From Herbiconiux ginsengi (GTDB lineage Bacteria; Actinomycetota; Actinomycetes; Actinomycetales; Microbacteriaceae), in NCBI RefSeq assembly GCF_900107435.1, contig NZ_FNPZ01000003.1:62001-126000 (forward strand): a DNA stretch of 64,000 bases, given 5' to 3'. This document shows positions 32,869 to 42,131 of the stretch, one piece after another. Below the pieces are notes generated by a model. The model saw only the letters and a list, made by a program, of their open reading frames with translations, searched no databases and had not been told where the DNA came from. Both the position numbers and the translations under genes were made by a program. Every line of letters begins with the position of its first letter. Position 1 is the stretch's first letter.

Positions 32869-34134
32869 GTGACAGAGCCCCCGATCTTCGGATCGGCGAG
32901 CACGGCCACCACCAACGACCAGACCAGGCGCACCAACCTGTCGCTCATCCTGTCGCTCGTTCACCACCGTGGCACCCTCACCCGGGCGGAGCTCGCCCGG
33001 GTGACGGGGCTGAATCGCTCGACGGTCGCCACGCTCACCGCGCAGCTCAGCGACCTCGAGCTGCTCTACGAATCGTCGCCCGGCACCAGCACCAACGTGG
33101 GCCGCCCGAGTCCGCAGGTGCACGCGAATCCGTCGACGGCCGCACTCGCGATCAACCCGGAGATCGACGCCATCACCATCGGATTGGTGGGGCTCGGCGG
33201 ACGGGTGCTGAAGCGCATCCGCTACCCCACCGAGCACGTGCCCACGGCGCAGGAGGTGGCGAACATCGCCGCCGCCGTGATCGAGGGGATGCGCGGCGAA
33301 CTCGACGCGACCTACCGGATCGTGGGCATCGGCATCGCGGTGCCCGGCCTCGTGCGCGCCGGCGACGGCATGGTGACCTATGCTCCGCACCTCGGCTGGC
33401 GAGGCGAACCGATCGCCGAGATGGTGGCGACCGCCACCGGGTACCCGGTCTGGGCCGCGAACGACGCCTCGCTCGGCGCCGGGGGCGAGATCATCTTCGG
33501 TGCGGGTCACGGCTCGATGGATCTGTTGTACGTCAACGGTGGTTCCTCCGGCATCGGCGGGGGAGTGGTGACGGGCGGCGTGCTGCTCACCGGCACCGAC
33601 GGCTATGCCGGCGAGCTCGGTCACACGCTGGTCAACTCCTCCGGCGTGCTCTGTCACTGCGGAGCGATCGGATGCCTGGAGACCGAGGTCTCGAAGCGAC
33701 GGCTGCTCGACGTGGTCGGCCTGCCCGCCGGCGACAGCGAAGAGCTCGAGCGCGCATTGGCGTCGTCGCACGACCCGGCGGTGATGGCCGAGGTGCACCG
33801 GCAGCTCGACGTGCTCGCGATCGCGTTGCGCAACGCGGTGAACGTGCTGAATCCCGAGCGGATCGTGCTCGGCGGGTTCCTCGCCACCCTGCACGTGCTC
33901 GCGCCGGGGCGGCTGATCGAGCGGGTGCGTGAGAACGGCCTGCAGGCACCGGCGCAGGCCGTGCAGATCATCACCGCCGAGCTCGGCTCGAACCTGTTGA
34001 TGATCGGGGCCGCGGAGCTCGCCTTCTCGGGTCTGCTCTCCGATCCGGCCGGCGCCCTGCGCTCCACGGGCCCCGAGTCCGCTCACGGTCTTCTACCCGA
34101 AGCTGAGAGGCAGCTGCACGTGTCCGATGGATGA
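32869..34134 (+). CDS. ROK-family transcriptional repressor (first copy)
   Basis: A 421-residue NagC/XylR-type regulator. A winged helix-turn-helix lies near residues 20-80 (LSLILSLVHHRGTLTRAELARVTGLNRSTVATLTAQL). The ROK sugar-kinase-like domain has ATP-site remnants (VNGGSSGIGGGVV), EXGH (YAGELGHTLV) and the zinc motif CHCGAIGCLE. GTG 32869 is preferred over ATG 32863 because the GCAGAGG ribosome binding site ends 6 nt before it and directly abuts the ATG. It is co-transcribed with the dehydrogenase/isomerase pair. Its targets are probably the palindromes at 29355-29405 (inference). Confidence 0.9.
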   Translation: MTEPPIFGSASTATTNDQTRRTNLSLILSLVHHRGTLTRAELARVTGLNRSTVATLTAQLSDLELLYESSPGTSTNVGRPSPQVHANPSTAALAINPEIDAITIGLVGLGGRVLKRIRYPTEHVPTAQEVANIAAAVIEGMRGELDATYRIVGIGIAVPGLVRAGDGMVTYAPHLGWRGEPIAEMVATATGYPVWAANDASLGAGGEIIFGAGHGSMDLLYVNGGSSGIGGGVVTGGVLLTGTDGYAGELGHTLVNSSGVLCHCGAIGCLETEVSKRRLLDVVGLPAGDSEELERALASSHDPAVMAEVHRQLDVLAIALRNAVNVLNPERIVLGGFLATLHVLAPGRLIERVRENGLQAPAQAVQIITAELGSNLLMIGAAELAFSGLLSDPAGALRSTGPESAHGLLPEAERQLHVSDG

Positions 34135-34266
34135 GATGTGAAGCTGCGACCCGCGTGGTCACGGCGCTAATTTGTTGTCTCGACGCTGATAATATCGAGT
34201 TCCTGCCTTGGCCGACGAGGTGGTATCTCGATCTGCTCCGGAATCCCGGGGCGAAGGCGGTGCGCG

Positions 34267-35496
34267 ATGGTCGTGAGCGACAGGGCGAAACTCCCGGTGC
34301 GATCGGGAGCGCGCGGAAACAATCTCGACGACGTGCGCCGCAACAACCTCTCGGCCGTGCTGAACCTCGTGCACACCACGGGTGCGGTGACCCGCGCGCA
34401 GCTCACCCGCGAGACCGGTCTGAACCGTTCGACCATCGGCGCCCTGGTGGGCGAGCTGGTGAATCTGCAGTTGGTCGAGGAGACCGAGCCCGACACCACG
34501 AACCAGGTCGGCCGACCCAGCCTGATGATCAAGCCCGCGCGGCGCACGGTGGCGCTCGCGGTGAATCCCGAGCTCGACGCGGTCACCATCGGCCTCGTGG
34601 CGCTCGGCGGCCAGGTGATCAAGCGCATCCGCTACGACACGGTGCGGGTGCCCTCGGTCGAGGAGGTCGTGAACATCGTCTCGGCCGTGGTGGCCGGGAT
34701 GCGCGACGAGCTCGAGACCAACTACAAGACGATCGGCGTCGGGCTCGCCGTGCCCGGCCTCGTGCGGGCCGGCGACGGCCTGGTGAACCTGGCGCCGCAT
34801 CTGGGCTGGCACCACGCCCCGCTTTCGGAGATGCTCGAGCAGTCGCTGCGCCTGCCCGTGCACGCGGCCAACGACGCCGCGGTCGGCGCCCTGGGCGAGA
34901 GCATCTTCGGCTCGGGCCGCGGGGTGCGCAACATGGTCTACCTCAACGGCGGCGCGAGCGGTATCGGCGGTGGCGTGGTGAACAACGGCGTGCTGCTCAC
35001 CGGCGAGAGCGGCTATGCGGGTGAGCTCGGCCACACCCTGGTGAACAGCAACGGCGAACTCTGCCACTGCGGCGCCTACGGCTGCCTGGAGACCGAGGTC
35101 AAGCGCCAAGCGCTGCTGGATGCGCTGGGCCTGCCGGTGAACCGGGTGGAGGAGCTCGACGAGGTGCTGCGCGCGCGGCTGGCCGATCCGGCCGGGGCCG
35201 ACCCCGAGCTCGTGGCGCTGGTGAACCGGCAGCTCGACTTCCTCTCGATCACCATCCGCAATGCCGTGAACCTGTTCAACCCCGAGCTGATCGTGCTCGG
35301 CGGATTTCTCGGTTCGCTCTACGAGTCGGCGCCCGAGCGGCTCGAGGGTGCGGTGGCCCGCTCGGCGATGCTCGGCTCGGGCGACACGGCCCGGATCACG
35401 CGTTCCTCGCTCGGCCGCGACCTCTTGGTGGTCGGCGCGGCGCAGCTGGCCTTCGCGCCGCTGCTGGCCGATCCGGCCGGAGCCTTCTCGGCATAA
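34267..35496 (+). CDS. ROK-family transcriptional repressor (second copy)
   Basis: A 409-residue paralogue of the preceding regulator. The helix-turn-helix is NNLSAVLNLVHTTGAVTRAQLTRETGLNRSTIGALVGEL. The ROK domain has LNGGASGIGGGVV, YAGELGHTLVNSNGELCHCGAYGCLE and NPELIVLGGFLGSL. Similarity to the first copy runs the full length, so the two arose by duplication and then diverged. It is separated by 132 nt that include an A+T-rich stretch (gataatatcgag), so it probably has its own promoter. It lies just upstream of the giant ThuA/GSDH gene and may control it. Confidence 0.9.
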   Translation: MVVSDRAKLPVRSGARGNNLDDVRRNNLSAVLNLVHTTGAVTRAQLTRETGLNRSTIGALVGELVNLQLVEETEPDTTNQVGRPSLMIKPARRTVALAVNPELDAVTIGLVALGGQVIKRIRYDTVRVPSVEEVVNIVSAVVAGMRDELETNYKTIGVGLAVPGLVRAGDGLVNLAPHLGWHHAPLSEMLEQSLRLPVHAANDAAVGALGESIFGSGRGVRNMVYLNGGASGIGGGVVNNGVLLTGESGYAGELGHTLVNSNGELCHCGAYGCLETEVKRQALLDALGLPVNRVEELDEVLRARLADPAGADPELVALVNRQLDFLSITIRNAVNLFNPELIVLGGFLGSLYESAPERLEGAVARSAMLGSGDTARITRSSLGRDLLVVGAAQLAFAPLLADPAGAFSA

Positions 35497-35563
35497 TTCG
35501 ACATCTGTCGCATGGTTGCCGCGCAAAACACCCGATGACCGGGGTTTATCTGCGCTGTCGTCC

Positions 35564-35656
35564 TAATTGGGGCTCCCGCGCATCCGAAGCTATCGGCATG
35601 CCGTTTTGATGGGCTCCCCAATTAATCTTGACTCGCAACAAAACCCTCCCTAGGAT
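35564..35656 (+). promoter_or_regulatory. Promoter and inverted-repeat operator of the giant secreted protein gene
   Basis: A near-consensus vegetative promoter is visible: TTGACT (35628-35633), a 17-nt spacer and TAGGAT (35651-35656). Upstream, TAATTGGGG (35564-35572) and its exact inverse CCCCAATTA (35616-35624) flank a 43-nt spacer. Each is joined to a GGGCTCCC, and the second abuts the -35 box. This looks like a looping operator pair. Confidence 0.7.
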
Positions 35657-35706
35657 CGCAGAAGTTGCGCGTCGTCCGGCGCGCTGGGTACTGAGGGGTA
35701 ACCACG

Positions 35707-38700
35707 TTGAACAGAGCTGTCCAACCACATCGCTCCGTGAGATCGCGACTCGTCGCGTCTCTCGCGGCTCTCGCCATGGTCGCCACCGGCGTCCTGGCCA
35801 CCGCCGGCGCGGCATCCGCGTCGACCACACCCGCCACCGGATCGCTGCAGGGCGGGTCCGCTTTCGCGCCGGCAGCGGTCGAGCCCGACTTCAAGGTGCT
35901 CGTGTTCTCGAAGACGGCCGGCTTCCGGCACGGCTCGATCCCCGCGGGCATCGCCGCCATCCAGAAGCTCGGCACGGAGAACGACTTCGCCGTCGACACC
36001 ACCGAAGACGGTGCCTCGTTCACGGCTGAGAACCTGGCCCAGTACGACGTGGTCGTCTGGATGTCGACCACCGGCGACGTGCTGAACGCCGAGCAGCAGA
36101 CCGCGTTCGAGGAGTACATCGAGAACGGCGGCGGCTACGCCGGCGTGCACGCCGCATCCGACACCGAATACGACTGGCCTTGGTATGGCGAACTGGTGGG
36201 CGCGTACTTCAGCGGCCACCCCGCCGAGCAGAACGCCAGTGTCAAGGTCGAAGACCACGCGCACCCCTCGACCGAGCACCTCGGCGACACCTGGGCGCGC
36301 TTCGACGAGTGGTACAACTTCCGCACCAACCCCCGCAGCAACGTGCACGTGCTCGCCACGCTCGACGAGAAGTCGTACACCGGTGGCACCATGGGCATCG
36401 ACCACCCCACCGCCTGGTGCCAGAACTACGATGGCGGCCGCTCCTGGTACACCGGTGGCGGACACACGGATGCCTCCTACAGCGACCCGGCGTTCCTCTC
36501 GCACCTGCTCGGCGGCATCAAGACCGCGGCCGGCGCCGAGAACGCCGACTGCAGCGCCACGCAGAGCGACAGCTACGAGCTCGTTCCGCTGGACACCGAC
36601 ACCGGGAACCCGATGGCGATGGACATCGCGAACGACTCGACGGTCTTCTACGCCGAGCGCAACGGCCGCGTGCAGCGCATCGACCCGGTGTCGCTGCAGA
36701 CCTCGACCGCGCTCACCCTCCCGGTGACGCAGGCGAACGAAGACGGCCTGCTCGGCATCGCGCTCGACCCCGACTTCGACACGAACAACTGGGCCTACTT
36801 CTACTGGGCTCCGTCTGACGTGGGCTCCGACGGGCCGCACAACCGCATCTCGCGCTACACCTACGACCCGGCGGCGAAGACCTTCGACCCGGCCAGCCAG
36901 AAGGCCGTGCTGAAGGTCACCACGCAGCGCAACACCTGCTGCCACGCGGGCGGCGACATGCTGTTCGACAACGACGGCAACCTCGTGCTCGCCCTGGGCG
37001 ACAACACCAACCCGTTCGAGTCCGACGGCTACGCGCCGATCGACGAGCGCGCCGGACGTCAGGACTACGACGCCTCACGGAGCGCGGGCAACACGAACGA
37101 CCTCCGCGGCAAGATCCTCCGGATCACGCCCACCGACGAGGGCGGCTACACGATCCCCGAGGGCAACCTGTTCCCCGAGGCGAACGACACGAACGACAAG
37201 ACGCGGCCCGAGATCTACGCCATGGGCTTCCGCAACCCGTTCCGCATCGGGCTCGACCCCTACACGAACAACCTGCTCGTGGCCGACTACGGCCCCGACG
37301 CCGGCTCCGCCAACGCCAACCGTGGCCCCGGCGGAACCGTCGAGTGGAACATCGTGAAGCAGCCCGGCAACTACGGGTGGCCGTTCTGCGTGGGCATCAA
37401 GTGCTACAACGACTACAACTTCAGCACGCAGGTCTCCGGCGCAGCGTTCAACCCGGCCGCGGTCGTGAACAACAGCCCGAACAACACGGGCCTGACGACC
37501 CTGCCCCCGGTGATCGTGCCGGAGTGGTGGACCGAGAACGGCTCCACCGCCATATACCAGGAGATCGGCAACGCGGGAGCGCCGATGGGCGGCCCGGTGT
37601 ACCAGTACGACGCCTCGAACCCGTCTGAGACGAAGTGGCCGGAATACTGGGACGGCAAGGCGATCTTCGCCGAGTGGAACTCGGGCCGGATGTTCTCCTT
37701 CCAGCTGAACGAGGACACCACCGACACCGTGGGTCGTCACACCAAGATCCAGGACATCAACCGCATCCTGCCCGACATCTTCGACCCGTCGAAGGGCTTC
37801 AGCAAGTCGATGGACTTCGAGTTCGGCCCCGACGGCGCGCTCTACATCATCGACTGGGGATCGGATTTCGGCGGCAACACGGCGAACTCCGGGCTGTACC
37901 GCGTCGACTACGTGCAGGCCAACCCGTCTCCGATCGCCCGCGCATCCGCTGACGTGACGAACGGTCCCGGCCCCTCGCTCGACGTGCAGTTCTCGTCAGA
38001 GGGCACGCGTCACCCGATCGCCAAGCCGTTCACCATCGAATGGGACTTCGGAGACGGATCTCCCACCACCACCGAGCCGAACCCCGCCCACACCTACGCG
38101 CAGAACGGCGACTACACCGCCCGCCTCACCGCGACGGATGAGGACGGCAAGACGGCGATCGCCAACGTGCGCATCGTGGTGGGCAACGCGACCCCGCAGG
38201 TCTCGATCGAGTTCCCCGAGAACGGTGGATTCTTCACCTGGGGAGACGACGTCTCCTACAAGGTGACGGTCACCGACCCGGATGCATCCGGTCCGATCGA
38301 CTGCGAGAACGTGAAGCTCATCCCGGCACTCGGCCACGACTCCCACAACCACGACTTCGGAGAGATCCACGGTTGTGAGGGGAGCTTCCCGACGGCTCGC
38401 GACGCCGGCCACGGCCTCGAAGCGAACCTGTTCTGGGTGGTCAACGCCAACTACACCGACGACGGCGGAGCCGTTGGCGTGCCGCAGACCGGTTACGCCA
38501 CCACGGTGCTGAACTCCACCCACATGGAGGCCGAGTACTTCGACCAGACCGGTCGGGTGAACGGCACCGGCGGCGCGGATGACGGCGTGAAGACCGAGTC
38601 CACCGGCGACAGCGCCGGCGGCGGCCGCAACGTCAGCAACGTCGAGACCGGAGACTGGTGGTCGTACAACCCGATCAACCTGAAGGGCATGGACAGCGTC

Positions 38701-41700
38701 ACGCTGCGCCTGGCCAAGGGCTTCGCGGGCGACGCGAACATCGCGGTGCGCTGGAACGACCCGGTCGACGGGCAGCTGCTCGGGAACATCCCGTTCACGC
38801 CGACCCTGAAGAACGGCAGCCCCGACTGGCAGACCTACTCCGACTTCACTCTGAACTTCGACGGCGGTCTGCCGGTCGAGACGGGCACGGTGTACTTCGT
38901 GCTCACCCAGGGCGGAGCCAACATCAACTACATGACCTGGGGTGGTGACGGCGTCGATTCCAACTCGCCGCCGGCCGTCACGCTGGGTGTCTCGCCGAAG
39001 TCGGGCAGCGCGCCGCTCGTGGTGGACGCCACGGTCGACGCGAGCGATCCGGAGGGCACCGCGCTCAGCTACCGCTGGGATGCCGGTCTCGGCGGCGGCT
39101 TCGTCGATGGCGACGCCACGGAGCAGTACGTCTACGACCAGCCGGGCAGCTACGAGCTGCGGGTGCGGGTCTACGACGAGCAGGGCTCCTACACCGAGAA
39201 GAGCCAGACGATCACGGTGAACCTGGCGGGCGAGAACCTGTGCCTCACCGGTCGCTCCGACGGCTTCGACGGAACCACCCTCGACACGAGCCGCTGGAAC
39301 CGCATCGTGCGGCCCAACCAGGACGCCCGGGTCGAAGGCGGAAACCTGGTGATCCCGGCTTCCAAGACCGACATCTACGGTGCCGGAGCGGGAACCGTTC
39401 CGAACATCACGCTGCAGGATCTGCCCTCGGGCGCTTGGCAGGCCACCGCGAAGGTGACATTCGAAGCCCGCGTGCAGTACCAGCAGGCCGGTCTGATCGT
39501 GTACGGCGACGACGACAACTACGCCAAGTTCGTGCTCCAGGGCCGAGCCGGCACGTCGGATGCCGCGCAGCGGATCTTCCAGTACGTCCGTGAAGAGGCG
39601 GGAACCCCGAACGAGGTCGCGGCGTCGAACACCGCGAACCTGGGCGTGGACTTCCCCGACACCTTCTTCGTGCGGATGACCAGTGACGGAACGAACCTGA
39701 ACGCCTCCTACTCGGCCGACGGTGCGTCCTACACGGCGATGAGCGAGACGAAGCCGCTGGCCGGCATCGTCAACCCGCGCATCGGTCTGGTCGCCTTCGC
39801 GAACAGCGGCTCGCCGCAGGACGTGATCGACGCCCGGTTCGACTGGTTCCAGATCACGCCGGATGACACCGCCGTGGCCCCGACGCCGAACGACGAGTTC
39901 GACGGCAGCGCTCTCGACGGGTGCCGCTGGCAGGTCGTGAACGAGCAGCCTGCGGGCTACCGCGTGTCGGATGGCGCGCTGCGGATCGACACCACGCCGA
40001 ACGACATCTACGGTGGCGACACCGGAGTGCCGAACTTCGTGGTGCAGAACCAGCCCGAGGGTGACGACTGGGTGATCGAGACGAAGGTCGACGCCTCCGA
40101 CCTCGATCGCAGCTACCAGCAGGGCGGCCTGATCGCGTACGGCGACGACGACAACTACGTCAAGCTGGACATCCTGGCCACCAACGCCGGCGGATCGCCG
40201 ATCGCCCGCAACCTCGAGCTCAGGAGCGAGATCGCGGCTACGGTGCAGAACCCGCAGCCCAACGCGCCGGCGCCCGCCGACGGCATCGTCTGGCTCCGCC
40301 TGGCGAAGTCGGGTGACGTGTTCACCGGCTGGTCGAGCACCGACGGCACCACCTGGACGCAGATCGCGGAGACGGTGACCAATGCCGGCCTCGACGGCGC
40401 CCGAGTGGGTCTGTACGCGCTCGGCAACTCCAACCAGGGCCAGGTCTCGAACACCGCGGTCTTCGACTACTTCCACGTGGTCGACGACTCGGAGCCCGAG
40501 GAGCCCGTGACGGTCAGCGCGACGGTCGCGCCGGCTGCCCCGAACGGACTGGCGAACTGGTACACCCAGGCCGTCTCCGTGACGGTGGCCAGCCAGGGCG
40601 GCGGCACGAGCACGGTCTACCGCGAGTACAACCTCGACGGATCGGGCTGGCTCGAGTACACGCATCCGGTACAGGTGACGACCGATGGCCAGCACACGGT
40701 GCAGTACCGTGCGTCGGCCCCCGGTTCGACGAGTGAGATCGGTTCGGTCTCGTTCAAGATCGACGCCACCGCCCCCTCCGCCGCCGCGAGCCTCGTGGTC
40801 GCCGGAGACAGCCGCACGGTCGAGATCACGGCGACGGATGCCACCAGCACCGTCGACACGATCGAATACCGCATCGGCGACGGCGCCTGGGCCGACTACA
40901 CCGCGCCCGTCGCGGTCGACGGCACGGCCCAGACGGTGCACTACCGGGTGACGGATGTCGCGGGCAACCCGTCGAGCGAAGGCACCCTCGAGGTTCCGGC
41001 CGTGCCGGACCCCGAGGACCCGACGCTCACGGTCGAGGTCACCCTCGACCCGGCGATCGCCAACGGTCAGGGCGGCTGGTACACCACGGGGGTCACTCTG
41101 ACCGCTGTCGGAACCACCAGCGACGAGGAGGGCACCGCCACGGTCGAGTACTCGACCGACGGAACCACCTTCGCCCCGCTCGGTGCCTCCACGGTGCTCT
41201 CCGCCGAAGGCGAGACCACGGTGTGGGTGCGGGCGACCGACGGCGCAGGCCACTACTCGGCCACCGTGCAGCGCCTGGTGAAGATCGACACCGTGGTGCC
41301 GACCGCCACCGGCTCCGCCGACTCGCGCACCGTCACTCTCGCCGGAGCCGACGCCACCAGTGGTGTCGCCCGGGTCGAGTACCGGTTGCCTGGTGACACG
41401 GCCGACGTCTGGCGCAGCTACACCGCGCCGGTCGTCGTGGCAGGCACCTCCGCGGCCACGGTGAGCTACCGTGCGGTGGATGTCGCCGGCAACGTCGGCA
41501 CCACCGGCGCCGTCGAGGTGGCCGAGACCGAGCAGCCCGAGCCGACGCCCACCATCGTGGTGGACGACCGGAACGTGAAGCAGGGCGAGCTGCTGAACGT
41601 CACGGGAACCGGGTTCGCCCCGGAGACCGAGGTCTCGGTGTGGCTCTACTCCTCGCCGGTGCAGATCGGCACGGTGACGACGAACGCCGACGGCGGCTTC

Positions 41701-42036
41701 AGCTACGCGCTGCAGGTGCCGGCCGGGTTCGAGGTCGGGGAGCACCACGTGGTGATCCGGCTCGGCGACGTCGAACTGGCGCGGAGCCTGGCCATCACGG
41801 TCACCGCCGCGGCGGTCGACCCGGGCCCCGGCAACCCCGGCGGACCCACGACCGGCAACCCCGGTGGCGGCAACGGTTCGGGCTCCGGCTCGAGCGGCTC
41901 CGGCGCCGGCGGCCTGGCCAACACGGGTGCCGACGGCTGGCAGAACCTGGTTCCGCTCGCCATCATCCTGCTCGTGGGAGGCTTGGGAGGACTGCTCCTC
42001 CTGAACCGCCGCCGCGCCGACGGCAGCACCGAGTAG
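35707..42036 (+). CDS. Giant secreted ThuA - sugar dehydrogenase multidomain protein, LANTG anchor
   Basis: A 2109-residue exported protein starting at TTG 35707 (GAGGGG upstream). Order: signal peptide (about 1-40); ThuA domain (about 60-275; VLVFSKTAGFRHGSI, GGGYAGVHAASD); PQQ-type glucose/sorbosone dehydrogenase propeller (about 289-730; GLLGIALDPDF, GGDMLFDNDGNLVLALGD, MGFRNPFRI, NYGWPFC); PKD domain (744-822); a CBM6-like module (about 937-1077; MEAEYFDQTG); second PKD (1085-1172); two DUF1349/concanavalin-like modules (about 1178-1382 and 1395-1592); Ig-like/chitobiase-type repeats to about 1938; an IPT-like domain; then a Gly/Ser linker, LANTG (2070-2074), a hydrophobic helix and RRR tail. 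Probable role: cell-surface oxidation of bound sugars or polysaccharide (inference). Confidence 0.9.
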   Translation: MNRAVQPHRSVRSRLVASLAALAMVATGVLATAGAASASTTPATGSLQGGSAFAPAAVEPDFKVLVFSKTAGFRHGSIPAGIAAIQKLGTENDFAVDTTEDGASFTAENLAQYDVVVWMSTTGDVLNAEQQTAFEEYIENGGGYAGVHAASDTEYDWPWYGELVGAYFSGHPAEQNASVKVEDHAHPSTEHLGDTWARFDEWYNFRTNPRSNVHVLATLDEKSYTGGTMGIDHPTAWCQNYDGGRSWYTGGGHTDASYSDPAFLSHLLGGIKTAAGAENADCSATQSDSYELVPLDTDTGNPMAMDIANDSTVFYAERNGRVQRIDPVSLQTSTALTLPVTQANEDGLLGIALDPDFDTNNWAYFYWAPSDVGSDGPHNRISRYTYDPAAKTFDPASQKAVLKVTTQRNTCCHAGGDMLFDNDGNLVLALGDNTNPFESDGYAPIDERAGRQDYDASRSAGNTNDLRGKILRITPTDEGGYTIPEGNLFPEANDTNDKTRPEIYAMGFRNPFRIGLDPYTNNLLVADYGPDAGSANANRGPGGTVEWNIVKQPGNYGWPFCVGIKCYNDYNFSTQVSGAAFNPAAVVNNSPNNTGLTTLPPVIVPEWWTENGSTAIYQEIGNAGAPMGGPVYQYDASNPSETKWPEYWDGKAIFAEWNSGRMFSFQLNEDTTDTVGRHTKIQDINRILPDIFDPSKGFSKSMDFEFGPDGALYIIDWGSDFGGNTANSGLYRVDYVQANPSPIARASADVTNGPGPSLDVQFSSEGTRHPIAKPFTIEWDFGDGSPTTTEPNPAHTYAQNGDYTARLTATDEDGKTAIANVRIVVGNATPQVSIEFPENGGFFTWGDDVSYKVTVTDPDASGPIDCENVKLIPALGHDSHNHDFGEIHGCEGSFPTARDAGHGLEANLFWVVNANYTDDGGAVGVPQTGYATTVLNSTHMEAEYFDQTGRVNGTGGADDGVKTESTGDSAGGGRNVSNVETGDWWSYNPINLKGMDSVTLRLAKGFAGDANIAVRWNDPVDGQLLGNIPFTPTLKNGSPDWQTYSDFTLNFDGGLPVETGTVYFVLTQGGANINYMTWGGDGVDSNSPPAVTLGVSPKSGSAPLVVDATVDASDPEGTALSYRWDAGLGGGFVDGDATEQYVYDQPGSYELRVRVYDEQGSYTEKSQTITVNLAGENLCLTGRSDGFDGTTLDTSRWNRIVRPNQDARVEGGNLVIPASKTDIYGAGAGTVPNITLQDLPSGAWQATAKVTFEARVQYQQAGLIVYGDDDNYAKFVLQGRAGTSDAAQRIFQYVREEAGTPNEVAASNTANLGVDFPDTFFVRMTSDGTNLNASYSADGASYTAMSETKPLAGIVNPRIGLVAFANSGSPQDVIDARFDWFQITPDDTAVAPTPNDEFDGSALDGCRWQVVNEQPAGYRVSDGALRIDTTPNDIYGGDTGVPNFVVQNQPEGDDWVIETKVDASDLDRSYQQGGLIAYGDDDNYVKLDILATNAGGSPIARNLELRSEIAATVQNPQPNAPAPADGIVWLRLAKSGDVFTGWSSTDGTTWTQIAETVTNAGLDGARVGLYALGNSNQGQVSNTAVFDYFHVVDDSEPEEPVTVSATVAPAAPNGLANWYTQAVSVTVASQGGGTSTVYREYNLDGSGWLEYTHPVQVTTDGQHTVQYRASAPGSTSEIGSVSFKIDATAPSAAASLVVAGDSRTVEITATDATSTVDTIEYRIGDGAWADYTAPVAVDGTAQTVHYRVTDVAGNPSSEGTLEVPAVPDPEDPTLTVEVTLDPAIANGQGGWYTTGVTLTAVGTTSDEEGTATVEYSTDGTTFAPLGASTVLSAEGETTVWVRATDGAGHYSATVQRLVKIDTVVPTATGSADSRTVTLAGADATSGVARVEYRLPGDTADVWRSYTAPVVVAGTSAATVSYRAVDVAGNVGTTGAVEVAETEQPEPTPTIVVDDRNVKQGELLNVTGTGFAPETEVSVWLYSSPVQIGTVTTNADGGFSYALQVPAGFEVGEHHVVIRLGDVELARSLAITVTAAAVDPGPGNPGGPTTGNPGGGNGSGSGSSGSGAGGLANTGADGWQNLVPLAIILLVGGLGGLLLLNRRRADGSTE

Positions 42037-42044
42037 CACCACCC

Positions 42045-42107
42045 CGCCGACCCGTCAGTTCGTGCCCCTGTGGCTCTCTCAGAGCGGCACGAACTGACGG
42101 GTCGGCG
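42045..42107. repeat. Dispersed palindromic repeat, copy 2 (probable terminator)
   Basis: A perfect 22-bp stem (42045-42066 with 42086-42107) with a 19-nt loop lies directly after the giant gene's stop. Its right half matches 25 bp of the copy at 20224-20280 exactly. Confidence 0.8.
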
Positions 42108-42131
42108 AACACTCTTCTGATCTGAAAGGCA

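Noticed and set aside
37996-42042. 1348-codon open frame on the minus strand
   Set aside because: It is antisense to the giant ThuA/GSDH gene, has no recognisable domain, and is a shadow.
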